A DNA stretch of 64,000 nucleotides from Selaginella moellendorffii (taxonomy: Eukaryota; Streptophyta; Lycopodiopsida; Selaginellales; Selaginellaceae), in assembly GCF_000143415.4 (NCBI RefSeq), contig NW_003314261.1, forward strand, positions 1,925,973 through 1,989,972, read 5' to 3'. Positions within the stretch are counted from its first letter, which is position 1, and each line of letters begins with the position of its first letter. Under the pieces are notes generated by a model. The model had not been told where the DNA came from, searched no databases, and was given only the letters and a program-made list of their open reading frames with translations. Of the stretch, positions 45,814 through 57,381 are shown piece after piece. Made by a program: the position numbers and the translations under genes.

Positions 45814-46258
45814 TCTTCTTGGATTTCAGGGAATATTGAGGTAGCTTCTTCACAAATTCTTGTGATAGAGAGTAGACAGGGCTGAGTCCTTTCCAACGAG
45901 CCCACCAACAGTCAAAATGGGGAAGGATCGAGACCAAAGTCTCCTAAAGAGGCAAATGGGTTTCCTTCACCTTTATTTCTCTTCATCATAGGCATTTTGA
46001 GCAACTTGAGCACAAGTCTATAGTCTTCCTGCTCCTATCAACCCAGTTGCCTTCACCGGGCATTTACAGTGTTCAGGGTATTTGATGTCGATACAAAGTA
46101 GACGTGCGACAAATTGGCACCCTTTTACCATACCTCAAGGCCCTAAGGTATGGAGTAAACTTTCTAACCTCCAAAGGCAACTTAGGTAGGACATTACACC
46201 TTCTCTAGCTGAGTCCTCTTTATCCTTCGCAGATTCCAGTGACTTCGATTTACGAGCT
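45814..46258 (+). other. 5' leader of C-plus, second part
   Basis: Together with 39658-40209 this is the untranslated leader of C-plus. It matches 37,540-38,340 of C-minus in reverse complement. No gene is seen. Confidence 0.65.
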
Positions 46259-47158
46259 ATGGCGCAGCCACCTTTAACTCAACCTTAGCTCCATGTTCTA
46301 CAGAAGGGGAGTGATCTGCCGACCTTCTCAAGTGTTAGAACAGTCTCTCCAACATCGCATATCAGTCGCTTTGATTACTATTGCACCACAAACATGATCG
46401 TTGATGATGATCGTATGTTCTGCGACTTCTTGCAGTCTCTCGAAGGCAAAGCAGCAACTTGGGCAGATTCTCTCCTCCCAAAGGACCAGACATACTTCCA
46501 GACACTACTTGCTTCTTTCAAAGAATGTTTCGTTGAAGAAAAACCCACAAATTAGTTACTTGTCGACATCTTTTCGTTCCGGTAGGGTGCTCACGAGTCT
46601 GTTCTTGACTATATCACTCAGTTTTGAGCATACTGGAAGCAGTGTTGGGATTGGAGAGTGGTCCAAGGTGAGCAATAGGGGATCATGGCATTCACAGCAG
46701 GTCTGCGTGGGAACTTGCAGCGGAAACTTCTTAAGAAGACATTTAGGTCTTGCCGCGAGGCATTTTCATTTGCCACGAAGTTGGAAAGAGAGCTCCTTGT
46801 CGACCTAAGGATTGCTAGAGTAGATTTTGACCAAGCTATCACCCCGTCAGAGTCACCTTGTGTAGCTCTTCACCTGTCCACACCAAAGCCCGTCTCTATT
46901 GAGCATACACCTCTAGCTATTGAGAACTTTGCCAACGAGATGTGGCAGCTGAAGGAGATCATTCTTCAGCAGCAATCACACCATGACAAACAGCTCCAGA
47001 AGCTAGTGGAGTCCAGAAAAGAGGCCGATACAGCTCGGAAATGTAGATTTAAGTCCCATTGGTGCACTCATTGCGAGACGAACACACACAACATGTAGTG
47101 CTGCTTTAAGCTTCACCCAGAGCTTCGGCCTCCACCTTCTCAACACTTCCGTTTGCTG
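46259..47158 (+). pseudogene. Gag of C-plus
   Basis: The start is MAQPPLTQP. The frame matches the gag of C-minus and runs through several stops (for example at about 46,286, 46,553 and 46,624). The intact end (46685-47098) has LLKKTFRSCREAFSFATKLE, a Gln/Lys-rich coiled segment and the knuckle WCTHCETNTHNM, with its last Cys just after a stop. The product would form the particle; this copy is dead. Confidence 0.8.
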
Positions 47159-47159
47159 A

Positions 47160-48105
47160 CAATTCCACATCACCTCGGGGTCCAGAGACATATCAGGAGC
47201 AGTTGGAGCGACAAGCAATTGAAGCAGCCCCTTCGTCAAGCAAAGGCAAGGCACCGGCCTCATCGGTCAACACGATTTTGGTAGCCGAGGAACTCTATAG
47301 GCAACAGCAACAAACTGTAGCCACTCGAGCCCAAGCGAAGCAGAAGGCACCCGCTCAGCCTACTACAGATCCCCCAAATGCCGGTTGAGAATGAATCTCT
47401 ATCAGCACCAAATCCAGTGATACAGAGGGTGGCTTGTAAGCTCCCCTTCAAGTCACTACTCTTTTCTCCTTTTGAGATCTCACCAATAGCAATTCCTATT
47501 CTGGAGCTGGTTTTTCAACAGCTAGTTTACACTCCCATCACCTTTTCGCTCCGAGACAAGTTGTGTCTTGTCCCGGGATTTGGCCAGTGTTTAGAGGAGT
47601 TTACACAGTCAGGAACCGGTTTAGGGTTTAGGGTCCCTTTGCTAACAATTCCACATCACCTCGAGGTCCAGAGACATATCAGGAGCAGTTGGAGCGACAA
47701 GCAATTGAAGTAGCCCCTTCATCAAGCAAAAGCAAGGCACCAACCGCATCAGTCAACATGATTTTTGTAGCTGAGGAACTCTATAGGCAATAGCAGCAAA
47801 CTGCAGCCACTCGAGCCCAAGTGAAGAAGAAGGCAGCCGCTCAACCTGGCATCGATCCCCCAGTGTTGGTTGAGAGTGAATCTCTGTTAGCACCAAATCT
47901 AGTGACACAGAGGGTGGCTTGTAAGCTCCCCTTCAAGTCACTACTCTCTTCTCCTTCTGAGATCTCACCAATAGCTATTCCTATTCTGGAGCCAGTTCTT
48001 CAACAGCTGGTTGACACTCCCATCACCTTTTCACTTCGAGACAAGTTGTGTCTTGTCTCAGGATTCGGCCAGCATTTAGAGGAGTTTTCTCAGTCAGGAA
48101 CACTA
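47160..48105 (+). repeat. Tandem duplication of about 480 bp in C-plus
   Basis: The segment from CAATTCCACATCACCTCG (47160) to TCAGTCAGGAAC (about 47,616) is repeated from about 47,645 to about 48,101. C-minus has one copy. The junction (47,617-47,640) holds GGTTTAGGGTTTAGGG, which is absent from the unit ends. Confidence 0.8.
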
Positions 48106-48387
48106 GAGAGCACTCTCAAGAGGACTCCTCAAGATGTGCACATTGTCGACATGATAAGATACGGTGGAGATCCTAGTTCATTCTTCGTCCTGGTGCAGAT
48201 TGGTACTTCCTCTTGTAAGATGGATGCTTTGGTTGACTCCGGTTCTGGAAGCAACATTATCTCTCTTACAGTTGCCCTTTCGGCACAGCTACAGATCACT
48301 GAGACCTCCTCCATCGTGCTCAAAACCTTCGCCAACCACACTGTTCCTCCAGTGGGCATTTTCTGTGGTGTCAAGGTCTCTGTGTAG
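48106..48387 (+). pseudogene. Protease of C-plus
   Basis: The frame (open from 47821) encodes SSCKMDALVDSGSGSNIISL, the DSG loop of a retropepsin, and ends with VPPVGIFCGVKVSV before a stop at 48387. The protease would mature the polyprotein. Its frame is separate from that of the following RNase H and reverse transcriptase part; a frameshift lies between them. Confidence 0.8.
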
Positions 48388-49376
48388 GGTTTATTTCTGA
48401 GGCAGATTTCCTCGTGGTTGACTACCAACGTCTTGGAACGTCCTCTTTGAAGGACTCTATCATCCTTGGCCACTTATGGCAATTCACAGCCCATTGCACT
48501 ATTGATAGTGCAAAATTTAAGATGGAGATTAGCGATGGAACCCATAGCGCCACCTTTCTCAACAACCACGGCAGAGCTCTTCCTCAGCAAGCCTAACAGG
48601 CTCAAACTAAGATGGCCTCCACACCACAGTTCCCTCTTGAGCTCACAGAGGTTTTTCCTGAGTTGGCGGTGGAGTCGACCATTTATATGATGGATGCTGT
48701 CTCATGCAATGCAATTGACATGGTTGGAGGTGAGTCAGATAGCTCGAGACATCTCTCAGCTTTACTCTCTTTATTTTAGGGTAAGGCCGAGCCTCTCGCC
48801 ATGCCCTCTTTATTTGATGGCGGGGCATATATGGTACGGGCTCCCATATCCAGCTTTTCAGAGTGTTTCTTGATAGAGGAAGGGCTTCTCGATTCGTTTC
48901 TTGCATAGGACCAACTCTCTCTTATGGAGCTTGATGACACAATCACTCTAGACCAGGTCCATCTTTCATAGGACACAGTTGAACTCAATCCTCCTCAACA
49001 ACTGTCTGAGGTGTCACACAGCCTGCATCTTCCTACAAAAATCACTATAGCTGATGAGTCCGAGCATATTTTGTCATGATATTTCTTGGAGACAGAAGAT
49101 GACATCCAGACACACAACTGGCAGAAAGAATCAAGCCAATCAGACATGCTGCATGCGAGTTATGGCTCTTTGAGTTCAGAATTTCCTACCGTGGAGCTCC
49201 CGGTACAGGTCCCAGTGTATTACACTGAAACTTCAACACCAAACTTGGACTAGACTTCGGTGGAGGATCTTCCTTCACTTGCAGAGTACTTGGCTACAGT
49301 CCTTGCATTGGACATTGAGCGCTCAGAGCATTAGAAGCAAAGAGAACAACAAACAAAAACTCCGAATCCAACAACA
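48388..49376 (+). other. Protease to RNase H linker of C-plus
   Basis: About 1 kb with several stops and frame changes. It probably encoded the second half of the protease region and a Ser/Glu-rich linker (for example FLETEDDIQTHNW at about 49,083). No domain is recognised. C-minus has lost most of it. Confidence 0.4.
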
Positions 49377-51284
49377 ATGTTCTTGCTTGACTCGCCAGAG
49401 ACAGTCTTACCAGATGTGGTGTCCCCAACATCTTTATTGAAAGAAGAGGACACTCCTATGATTACAGCTTATTTTGATGGTGCTTTCTGCCCCAAAAACC
49501 AGGTTGCCGGCATTGGAGTTTGGATGATTGATTCTGCGGAGAACAAAGTAGCCGACCTCTCTATCACTTTGCCAGCAACATCAGCTAATGAGGCAGAGTA
49601 CTTGGTGGCTATCAGTGCCATGAAGTTGGCCACAGATCTCAAGTTTAGGCGAGTTACCTTCATTGGGGATGCAGAACTGATCATGCGCCAACTTACTAGA
49701 GAATACCAAGTCCGTAAAGAGAACCTGAAAGAGCTATAGCAGCGGGTGGTCAACCTGAAGGATGAGTTCTCCCAGATGACTTTTCAAAGTGTCCCTCATG
49801 AAGAAAACTTATGGGTAGACAGGTTATCACATCAAGCAATCACCATGATGCGAGAGGTGAAAGGCACTCCCTACTCTTTGGTTTCTAGGGTCAGGGAGGA
49901 ATCAAAGATAAATGAGCCCCCTAAGCCCAAGGTTTCTCCAGACTTTAAGGTTCATGCCGTTTTCTTGGGTGATGACAAGGACCAGGTCTTTATCGCCACA
50001 TCACTTGCTTCAACAAACGCAGCAAAGCTCTTGGATCTCCTCCACTGTTTCAAGGACGTGTTTTCTTGGGACTACAGCCAGCTTCTAGGAGTTCCCATGG
50101 ACACAATCATGCATAGTATTGTGCTTTTAGAGATAGCCAAACCAGTCCGTCAAACGATGCGGCGTTTCAGCCCGGCAGCTCACTCCGAGATGAAGTTGGA
50201 GATCAAGCGACTTCTGGCAGCCAGCTTTATTTACCCTTTGGAGAGCTCAGAGTGGGTGGCCAATCTCATCCCTGCATGCAAGGCAAATGGAAAACTCTGC
50301 CTCTGCATTGACTTTCAAGACTTGAACAAGGCAACTGCAAAATATCACTTTCCAACTCCATTTATCAATGCAATTGTAGATGAGATGACTGGACACCATT
50401 ACTACTCTTTCATGGATGGCTTTTCAGGGTACAATCAGATCTTCATTCATCCCAATCATCGAGATCTTATGGCCTTCCGAACACCTTGGGGCGTCTTCGC
50501 TTTTAACATCCTCCCTTTTTGCTTGTGTAACACCGGAGCTACCTTTCAGCACTTTATGACCCACGCCTTTCATGACTTAATTGGAGACGCCTTGAGGGTG
50601 TATATGGTTGATCTGTGCACAACCTCTGACTCCTGTGAGGACCACCTTGTCCACTTGGAGCATATCTTCACTTGCTACCGACAACACAGGTTTTTATTGA
50701 ACCCAGCAAAGTGTAAATTCGGGGTGAGTGAAGGCCAGTTGCTAGGCTTTGATGTCTCACAGGATGGGATCAAGCCCCAGGTAGTCAAGGCTCAGGAGAT
50801 TCTGGATTGGAACCCACCAACCAACTTGAAGCAGCTTCGCAGCGTCCTCAAGCAAACGGGTTTCTTTCGCCGTTTCCTCCACAACTATGCTGCACATTCA
50901 CGGCCTCTGATAGCTTTGCTACAGCACAACATTCCATTTGTTTGGGGTGAGTCCCAGCAACAAGCCTTTGAATCACTGAAGCAGTCACTTCGCATGGCCC
51001 CGGTACTCCAACCACCAGAGCGACAACTTCCTTTCGACATCTACATCACAACGGGTACAGCGGCTTTTGGAGTATGTATTTGCCAATGTTCACAATCTGG
51101 CAAGCCACCACATGCAACATACTATGCTTCACATTCGTTCAAGGAGACTGAGAAGAAGTACGTGGATGCGGAAAAAGAAGTAGTGGCTGTTGTTTACACC
51201 TTAGAGCGATTTCGTCATTTTCTCGCTGGAGCCTATATCCATTTCCACGTCTATTTTAATGTGTTGACCTTTCTTTTACAGTGA
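49377..51284 (+). pseudogene. Extra RNase H, reverse transcriptase and gypsy RNase H of C-plus
   Basis: One frame with a single TAG (49737-49739). The first domain is an RNase H: Asp34 in ITAYFDGAFCPKN, Glu74 in NEAEYLVAISAMK, Asp98 in FIGDAELIMRQL, and a last Asp in NLWVDRLSHQA, just after the stop. Reverse transcriptase follows, with SFMDGFSGYNQIFIHP, then FNILPFCLCNTGATFQHF, and an active-site box reading VYMVDLCT where FxDD or YxDD is expected. The gypsy RNase H follows (FDIYITTGTAAFGVCI, then YVDAEKEVVAVVYTLERF), with its first Asp lost. An RNase H placed before reverse transcriptase is unusual; Tat-type elements carry the extra one after it. This copy could not be active. Confidence 0.8.
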
Positions 51285-51330
51285 CTGGTTCACAGTCTTC
51301 ATTCTTTATCTTGGATTGTGACTATCCAAG

Positions 51331-51840
51331 TGTAAGCAACCAAAGGGAACGACTTGAGAGACGATCCATAGGGTTCAAATATAGAGGGAAAGGGCCCATG
51401 AACAAAAGTGCACCCCCTTTTCTAATCGGTTAAGGGTCTTGGGATACTTGGGATTAAGCGTCCTTGGGTTTGAATAGTACTGAGCTGGGTGACCTCCCGA
51501 GAAGTCCAGACTCAGGAGTTTACATTTGGTATCGAAGCGGGGTCTTGGGTCTGACTCTGTTGGTTGTCTAAGAGAATCACACCACATGTTGATTGACATT
51601 TGGCTGGTCCAGTTTGCTCCCGTTGGTCCATCTATGCATGGTGGATTGTAAGCAACCAAAGGGAACAACTTGAGAGACAATCCATGGGGTTCAAATATAG
51701 AGGGAAAGAGCCCATGAACAAGAGTGCACCCCCTTTTCCAATCGGTTAAGGGTCTTGGGATACTTGGGATTAAGTGTCCTTGGGTTTGAATAGTACTGGG
51801 CTGGGTGACCTCCTGGGAAGTCCAGACTCAGGAGCTTACA
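51331..51840 (+). mobile_element. TRIM 1: terminal-repeat retrotransposon in miniature
   Basis: It is 510 bp with two 194-bp LTRs (51331-51524 and 51647-51840), TGTAAGCAACC...TTTACA or CTTACA, and a TSD CCAAG (51326-51330, 51841-51845). The 122-bp centre has a primer site TGGTATCGAAGC (51527-51538) like that of initiator Met-tRNA and codes for nothing. The empty site is visible in C-minus at 35334-35338. Such elements depend on enzymes of other retrotransposons. Confidence 0.95.
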
Positions 51841-51845
51841 CCAAG

Positions 51846-51955
51846 AGTTCCAGCCGACTTTTCACATGCGATAGAAGCGTGTGATGGATTTGAGTGAGTT
51901 CCTGGTTGCTGAAGCTACTTCCTTTGTGGTCCCAGTAGCATTATAGGACATTGTA
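51846..51955 (+). pseudogene. RNase H to integrase linker of C-plus
   Basis: It continues the polyprotein after the TRIM, with traces such as VMDLSEFLVAEATSFVVPVA, and leads into the integrase. Confidence 0.4.
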
Positions 51956-53183
51956 GTGTACTTGGATTTAGGTCAATTCTCAACAAATTCCTCACCAGTG
52001 CAACAAAATGCATTGGAGATCCGAGCACGGAGGTTTTGCCTTCTCGACAGACACCTTTACAGGAGGACTTCTCAGGAAGTTTTTTTGTGGTGTGTGGGGG
52101 AACACGAGGTCTCTGAGCTCCTTCGTGCTCTCCACTCTTGTGTGGGGCATTTCTCGGGATGGGTCACAACACAGCTCCTCTTGTGCCATGGCTACTTTTG
52201 GCCTTGGATTCACCAGGACAGCTTGGCCTATGCAAAGGCATGTGAGCAGTGCCAACGGTTCAACCCCCAGAGCTATGTTCCACATCTTCCTTTCCAGCTC
52301 ATCACTTCTCCAGGTCCCTTTTTCCAGTGTGGACTTGACTTTGTTGGCCCGATCAACCCACTGAGCTCAAAAGGGCAGCGATACATCATTGTGGTGACGG
52401 ACTATTTCACAAAATGGGTTGAGGCCACCCCTTTGTGACAAGCAGATCAACAGTTTACAGCAAAGTTTGTCTACGAGTACATCATTTGCCGATTCGGAGT
52501 TCCTGCTATTTTGATTTCTGATCGTGACAGCGGCTTCCTTAGACAGGTGGTGCAGCATCTTCTCCAGCAGCTGCAGGTCAAGCACGTGAAAAGCAACAGC
52601 TATTATCCTGAGTGCAATGGCCAGGCTGAGTTTAGCAACAAGATATTGAAGACAGTCATTTCAAAGCTTGTGGAGGATCACCCAATGCATTGGCACGAAC
52701 ACTTGGTTACAGTGTTGTGGGCCTTTCAGACATCCTTCAAAACATCCATCTCTACGACCCCATTCTCCCTTGTCTATGGGATAGAGGCCATGCTTCCAGT
52801 GGAGATCCAAGTGCCATCACTCTCACTTTCACTTCGATACACAGCAGTGATGCAGCTTAGTGATGAAGACAAGTTTCATGCACGTGACTTGGAGGTTCTT
52901 GCCTTGGAAGAACAGCGACAATCCACATCAGAACATCTCCTTCGAGGCAAGAAGAAGATCAAGTTAGTCATTGATCACCAGTGATCTACCGAACCATTCG
53001 AGGATGGCAATCTTGTTCTACTCAAGGAATTTACACCACCATTGAAGTTCTCCCCTTGCTGGACTGGCCCCTACTTTGCCCAGCGACACATCGAAGGTGG
53101 AGCATATGTGCTATTTGATGTTGATGGACGTGAGCTCCCACACGCTCACAACCACTCTCACCTCAAACACTTCATCCGGTGAG
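51956..53183 (+). pseudogene. Integrase of C-plus
   Basis: The frame has stops at 52436-52438 and 52982-52984. The zinc-binding region includes LHSCVGHFSGWVT and CEQCQRFNPQSY. The core has the first Asp in FQCGLDFVGPINPLSSKG, the second in AILISDRDSGFL, and the Glu in ECNGQAEFSNKIL. The GPY module (CWTGPYFAQRHI) is at about 53,055-53,090. No chromodomain follows, unlike in the nested chromovirus. The integrase would join element DNA to the host genome; this copy is interrupted. Confidence 0.85.
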
Positions 53184-53265
53184 GCGTTCCTCTTCTCTCT
53201 TTTTTTTTCTTTTTCTTCCTTTCTTTCACTTTACTTTCATGGCTCTTTTGCTTACTTTCAGGGGG
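53184..53265 (+). other. Pyrimidine-rich end and polypurine tract of C-plus
   Basis: A T/C-rich run ends with GGGGG (53261-53265) directly before the LTR start TGTTTCTCC. Confidence 0.5.
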
Positions 53266-54600
53266 TGTTTCTCCATTGGACCATGGCCCTTGCCTTGGAT
53301 TTCATGCTAAGGCTGCATTGCTGTTTGGATAGAGGTTCCTCACTTGGTTTGGTCTCTGTTCCAAGTTCTTTGGCCCTTCCCTTACCATTACTACACCCCA
53401 CACATTCCCCTCACCCATTCCATATCATTTGCACTCACAGTTCTATCACCAATCGTTTCCAGCAGCGTTTCCTGCACTTATCTCTAGATGCCCATCTTAC
53501 ATCTTTCATTCTTTTACCATCATTCACATCTTTGCTTGAAGTCACATTTACACCATACCATGGACACACATATGTGCACCAGCAGCAAAAGACACCACCT
53601 CATTTGGATGTGCCGTTTCCGAGATGTCCTTACGACCATTTGCCGATGACGCACTAGCTTTTCTGGAGCGACTTTCTTCCAACTGGGTGAGCCTGTTCAC
53701 TCAAGGCACCTAGGTGGATCTTTAGGCAAGGCTACAGAAGCCGAAGCCACTTTCTTATGCTCCAGCACTCAGTGGACACATGCCACCTCCCTTTACCGGC
53801 AACCCAGCAACCACACTGTCCTTTCCAGCTACTGCCTTCTTCAGTTACTCTTGTTTCAGAGACGGCCACCTTTTCAGAGTGCCACCACCATCTTGGCACT
53901 CCACCATATTGATGCTAGAGCAAGTGCAGGAGTAGGAGCGAGAGCAAGTGGTTACCGGTTACAGGTCCCTAGTTACTGGTTACTAGTTACCGGCTATTCC
54001 AAGATGTCACGAATGTGACTTTAGGTATCGAAAGTTACCTGCCAGTCAGTCCTTACGGACACTCTTTCCTTACTGCCACGACGACAGGAGTGTCACGAAT
54101 GTGACTTCGGGTATTGAAAGATACTTATCAACCAGTCCTTACGGACACTCTTTCCTTACTGCCATGATGGCAGGAGGTCGGTACTACTGGTTCCCATAAT
54201 TGGCCCCTCTTGTCCAAGTGTTAGTAAATTGGGCTTAGCATCTGTACTTAGCCAGATGGACATAAGGTAGGAACTCCTATGTGTTTCTAGTTGAGCATTC
54301 TCGGCCTGGCTTTTAGTTCTCTTTTGCTCTGTCTTGCACTGGCTTAGCAAGAACCCTCGCATATTGAGACTAGTCCCTCAATATTGCCAGATGATAGCTT
54401 ACCGTGTCTGCCAAACACCCTTGCTATCACGCCCTTTGTGTTAGTCTCATTTCGGTTCCAAATGCTATTTATGGAAAGTGTCTAGATTCACTCATTTGGC
54501 ATATCTACGGAATGTAGAGGTTGGCCTGAACACAATGGTATTCGTCCCGTGTCCAAATTCGCAATCTAGCGCCATTCCATATTTAGTAAGTTTCAAGCTT

Positions 54601-55145
54601 GGGGTATAAATGGGGATAAAATAGCTACTAAGGGCTTTTTCATCAAGCAATTGCCCCTTTTCCAGTTGGCTTAAGGGGAGAGAGATAATGTGCACTACAT
54701 ATGGTCATGAGTTTGAGTTAACAATGGTTTTGAAAGATTATTAGTGGGCAAACTTAAGTGAGATGCTGGATTACAATGGTTTTTGAAATCCTTTATTTTA
54801 GTTCAAAGTTATAGCTTCAAAGTTGGTTTAAGCATTTAGTAGCTGTATATGAAGTTATAACTAGTTTATTGAGATTCTATAGTTGTTGGGTGATGTTTAT
54901 ACTATGGCCTTGGGTTTTGTTTCAGTTATAGTTATTAGCAACTAGATTACTAGTTCTGTGGGAGCTTCAAGTTTTCATAGTAGTTTATAATCACTTAACA
55001 TAAATTCTAAATGTTCCATCTAATTTATTGTCATCACTTTTTCATCTTCTAGAGGGGAGGTGTAAGGTCTATAAATACATACCCTATTTAGGTAATACAC
55101 TCATTATAGTACTATAGTATATATATTGTCCATTCAGGACTTAAT
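54601..55145. other. Foreign segment inside the E LTR
   Basis: This 545-bp AT-rich segment interrupts the LTR at AAGCTT/ATCC and is absent from the other E copies. Near its right end AGAGGGGAGG precedes TGTAAGGTCTATAAATACAT, which looks like a purine tract and the start of another LTR. I found no clear target duplication. Confidence 0.4.
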
Positions 55146-55931
55146 ATCCCAGAGACTAACTCCTGGTACTAAGGGAGGCTTGGGGTGAAAGCCTAAAGCA
55201 TGTGTTCCTCAAGGAGGGGGGGGGTGGCTATGGGGGTTCCAAATGTATAGTAGGGATAGTGGTTGGAATGCATGTCCGACCACCTGAGATATTAGTTTGG
55301 CTCCTGCTGGGCTGTGTCGCTCCTTGTTCTGCGTCCAGCTTGGGTCTAAGCCCAAGCTCCACGCTACTCTAGTTGGTGGAGTACCCTCCTCCTCGCGTTA
55401 GGCCACCGGTATGCCAAAATTGTGCTAGACTCCGTCTGACACCATTTTGTGTGCAGGTGCTGGATACGGGGAGCTGGTGCTCGCGGGATTGTACTAGGCC
55501 CTCTTTCGTAGCGCAACGGGCTTGGAGTTCAACTCCAAATTCAGGTGTGCTACAGGAGGTCGGTATTGCTGGTTCCCTTTATCAGCCCCTCTTGTTCAAG
55601 TGTTAGTTTTACTGGGCTTAGCACCTGTACTTAGCCAGATGGACATAAGGTAGGAACTCCTATGTGTTTCTAGTTGAGCATTCTCGGCCTGGCTTTTAGT
55701 TCTCTTTTGCTCTGTCTTGCACTAGCTTGGCAAGAACCCTTGCATATTGAGACTAGTCCCTCAATATTGCCAGATGATAGCTTACCGTGTCTCCCAAACA
55801 CCCTCGCTATCACACCCTTTGTGTTAGTCTCATTTCGGTCCCAAATGCTATTTATGGAAAGTGTCTAGATTCGCTCATTTCACATATCTACAAAATGTAG
55901 AGATTGTCTTGAACACAATGGTGTTCGTCCT

Positions 55932-56031
55932 NNNNNNNNNNNNNNNNNNNNNNNNNNNNNNNNNNNNNNNNNNNNNNNNNNNNNNNNNNNNNNNNNNNNN
56001 NNNNNNNNNNNNNNNNNNNNNNNNNNNNNNN
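55932..56031. other. Assembly gap (100 N)
   Basis: Exactly 100 undetermined bases in the middle of repeated E LTR sequence. Frames drawn across it are meaningless. Confidence 0.98.
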
Positions 56032-57381
56032 AAGGGAGGCTTGGGGTGAAAGCCCAAAGCGTGTGTTCCTCAAGGGGGGGGGGCTGTGGGGGGTTCCAAA
56101 TGTACAGTAGGGATAGTGGGTAGGTCGGGCATGGCCGACCAACCTGAGGCATAGTCTAGCTCCCGCTTGTGTGCCTGTCCTTGTTCTGCGTCCGGCTTGG
56201 GTCTAAGCCCAAGTTCCATTCCATGCTAGCTGGTGGAGTACCCATGTCCTCGCGTTAGGCTATCGATATGCCGAAATAGCGCCAGACTCCGTTTGGCTCT
56301 GTTTTGCATGCTGGTCCTAGCATTGGGATGCTAGTTGCTCTAGGACTATTCCAAGTCGCTCCGGGCTCCTGTCCCTTTGCTCCTTGGGCTGTATGCTTGG
56401 GAGTTGCTCCGTGGTTCGATTCCGTCACTCCTTAGCTCCAAGCTTGGGAGTTTGGCACCGTTCCTTCATTCAGTGGCCCAAGGCCCTGAAACTCGGGTTC
56501 CACATGACTGTCCTTTGGACACGTGGCATGTGACATGTGGCATCTGTCACGTGGCACAAAAAGGGTTTAGGTTCCACTTTGTGGTGTTATCCTATGGTAA
56601 ATCATCATAGGATAAAGGGTCAAAACCACATGCGCTACACAAGAGGTCAACACTTACTCTACAGGCCAACGGTTATCGATGGCCACCTTTTCAGAGTGCC
56701 ACCACCATCTCAACGCTCCACCATATCACTCTATCTTTCATCATTCCCACACTTACCACCCTTGGGCAACGCATCCCCTCTTCTATCTCTCTTTCTTTCT
56801 CGATTTTGGCCAATCCTTGGAACATACTGGCAGTCATCAAGAGGCTGCATTTGCATATTACACTTCCCTGAGCCAAAATCTAGATACGGGTTAAGTTCTT
56901 TGGGTACTCATTTTTTCTTTTTCTTTCTTTTCTTCTATTTTTCTCCTCTTTTCGCACTTTTTCTACACTTTTTCTTCAACTTTAGGGTCCATTTTGACTA
57001 CAGGGTTTCCTACCGGGTTTTCCTCCCTATCTCCAAACTTCACACCTACCTCTTTTCTATCTTTTCCACTTTGTTTTCTAGAGTTTCTACTATTTCATGC
57101 AGTTACTAGCACTTGGCATTAATAGTAGAGGTACACTCTACACTCTTCAGGGGGTTCTCGCGCGTCTAGAGCCAGTGCGATCCACCATGGTCGCATGTTA
57201 AGGCGTGGCCACCGAGAGAGTGAGAGAGAGAGAGGGAATATTTTGGTCCTTAAAATATTCCCCATCTTCCTTGTATAAAACCCTTGCCTCACAAGGGCAA
57301 GGGGGCATTTTTGTGAAGAGCATTGAAGCATTTCTTGTGTTTGAGCGAGCATTGGGGGAGGTGCCCCTCCTTCCCCCAACA

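Larger units (their letters stand above)
54005..56639 (+). mobile_element. E-family LTR insertion with internal duplication and assembly gap
   Basis: It starts TGTCACGAATGTGAC, ends GCGCTACA and is flanked by the TSD CAAGA. It holds no coding frame. It seems to consist of two E LTR copies: 54005-55553 (with 54601-55145 inserted in it) and 55554-56639, which begins inside the LTR and contains the gap. The first 86 bp (54005-54090) are repeated at 54091-54176. A solo LTR, an LTR-LTR tandem or an assembly error could produce this. Confidence 0.7.
39473..57381 (+). mobile_element. C-plus: family C gypsy element with three nested insertions
   Basis: It has a truncated 5' LTR (39473-39657), leader, gag, protease, an extra RNase H, reverse transcriptase, gypsy RNase H, integrase and 3' LTR (from 53266). 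Insertions are chromovirus copy 2 (40210-45808), a TRIM (51331-51840) and an E-family LTR unit (54005-56639), each with its own target duplication. Without them the element is about 9.1 kb. It ends at 57381 inside an old E-family LTR. In-frame stops and a changed catalytic box show that it is inactive. Confidence 0.88.
53266..57381 (+). repeat. 3' LTR of C-plus, split by the E insertion
   Basis: LTR parts lie at 53266-54004 and 56640-57381, about 1.48 kb in all, TGTTTCTCC...CCCCAACA. They match the C-minus 3' LTR. A TATAAAA box lies at about 57275. The E insertion duplicates CAAGA (54000-54004, 56640-56644). Confidence 0.88.

Noticed and set aside
55861-56152. Frames running across the N gap
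   Set aside because: They consist mostly of undetermined residues.
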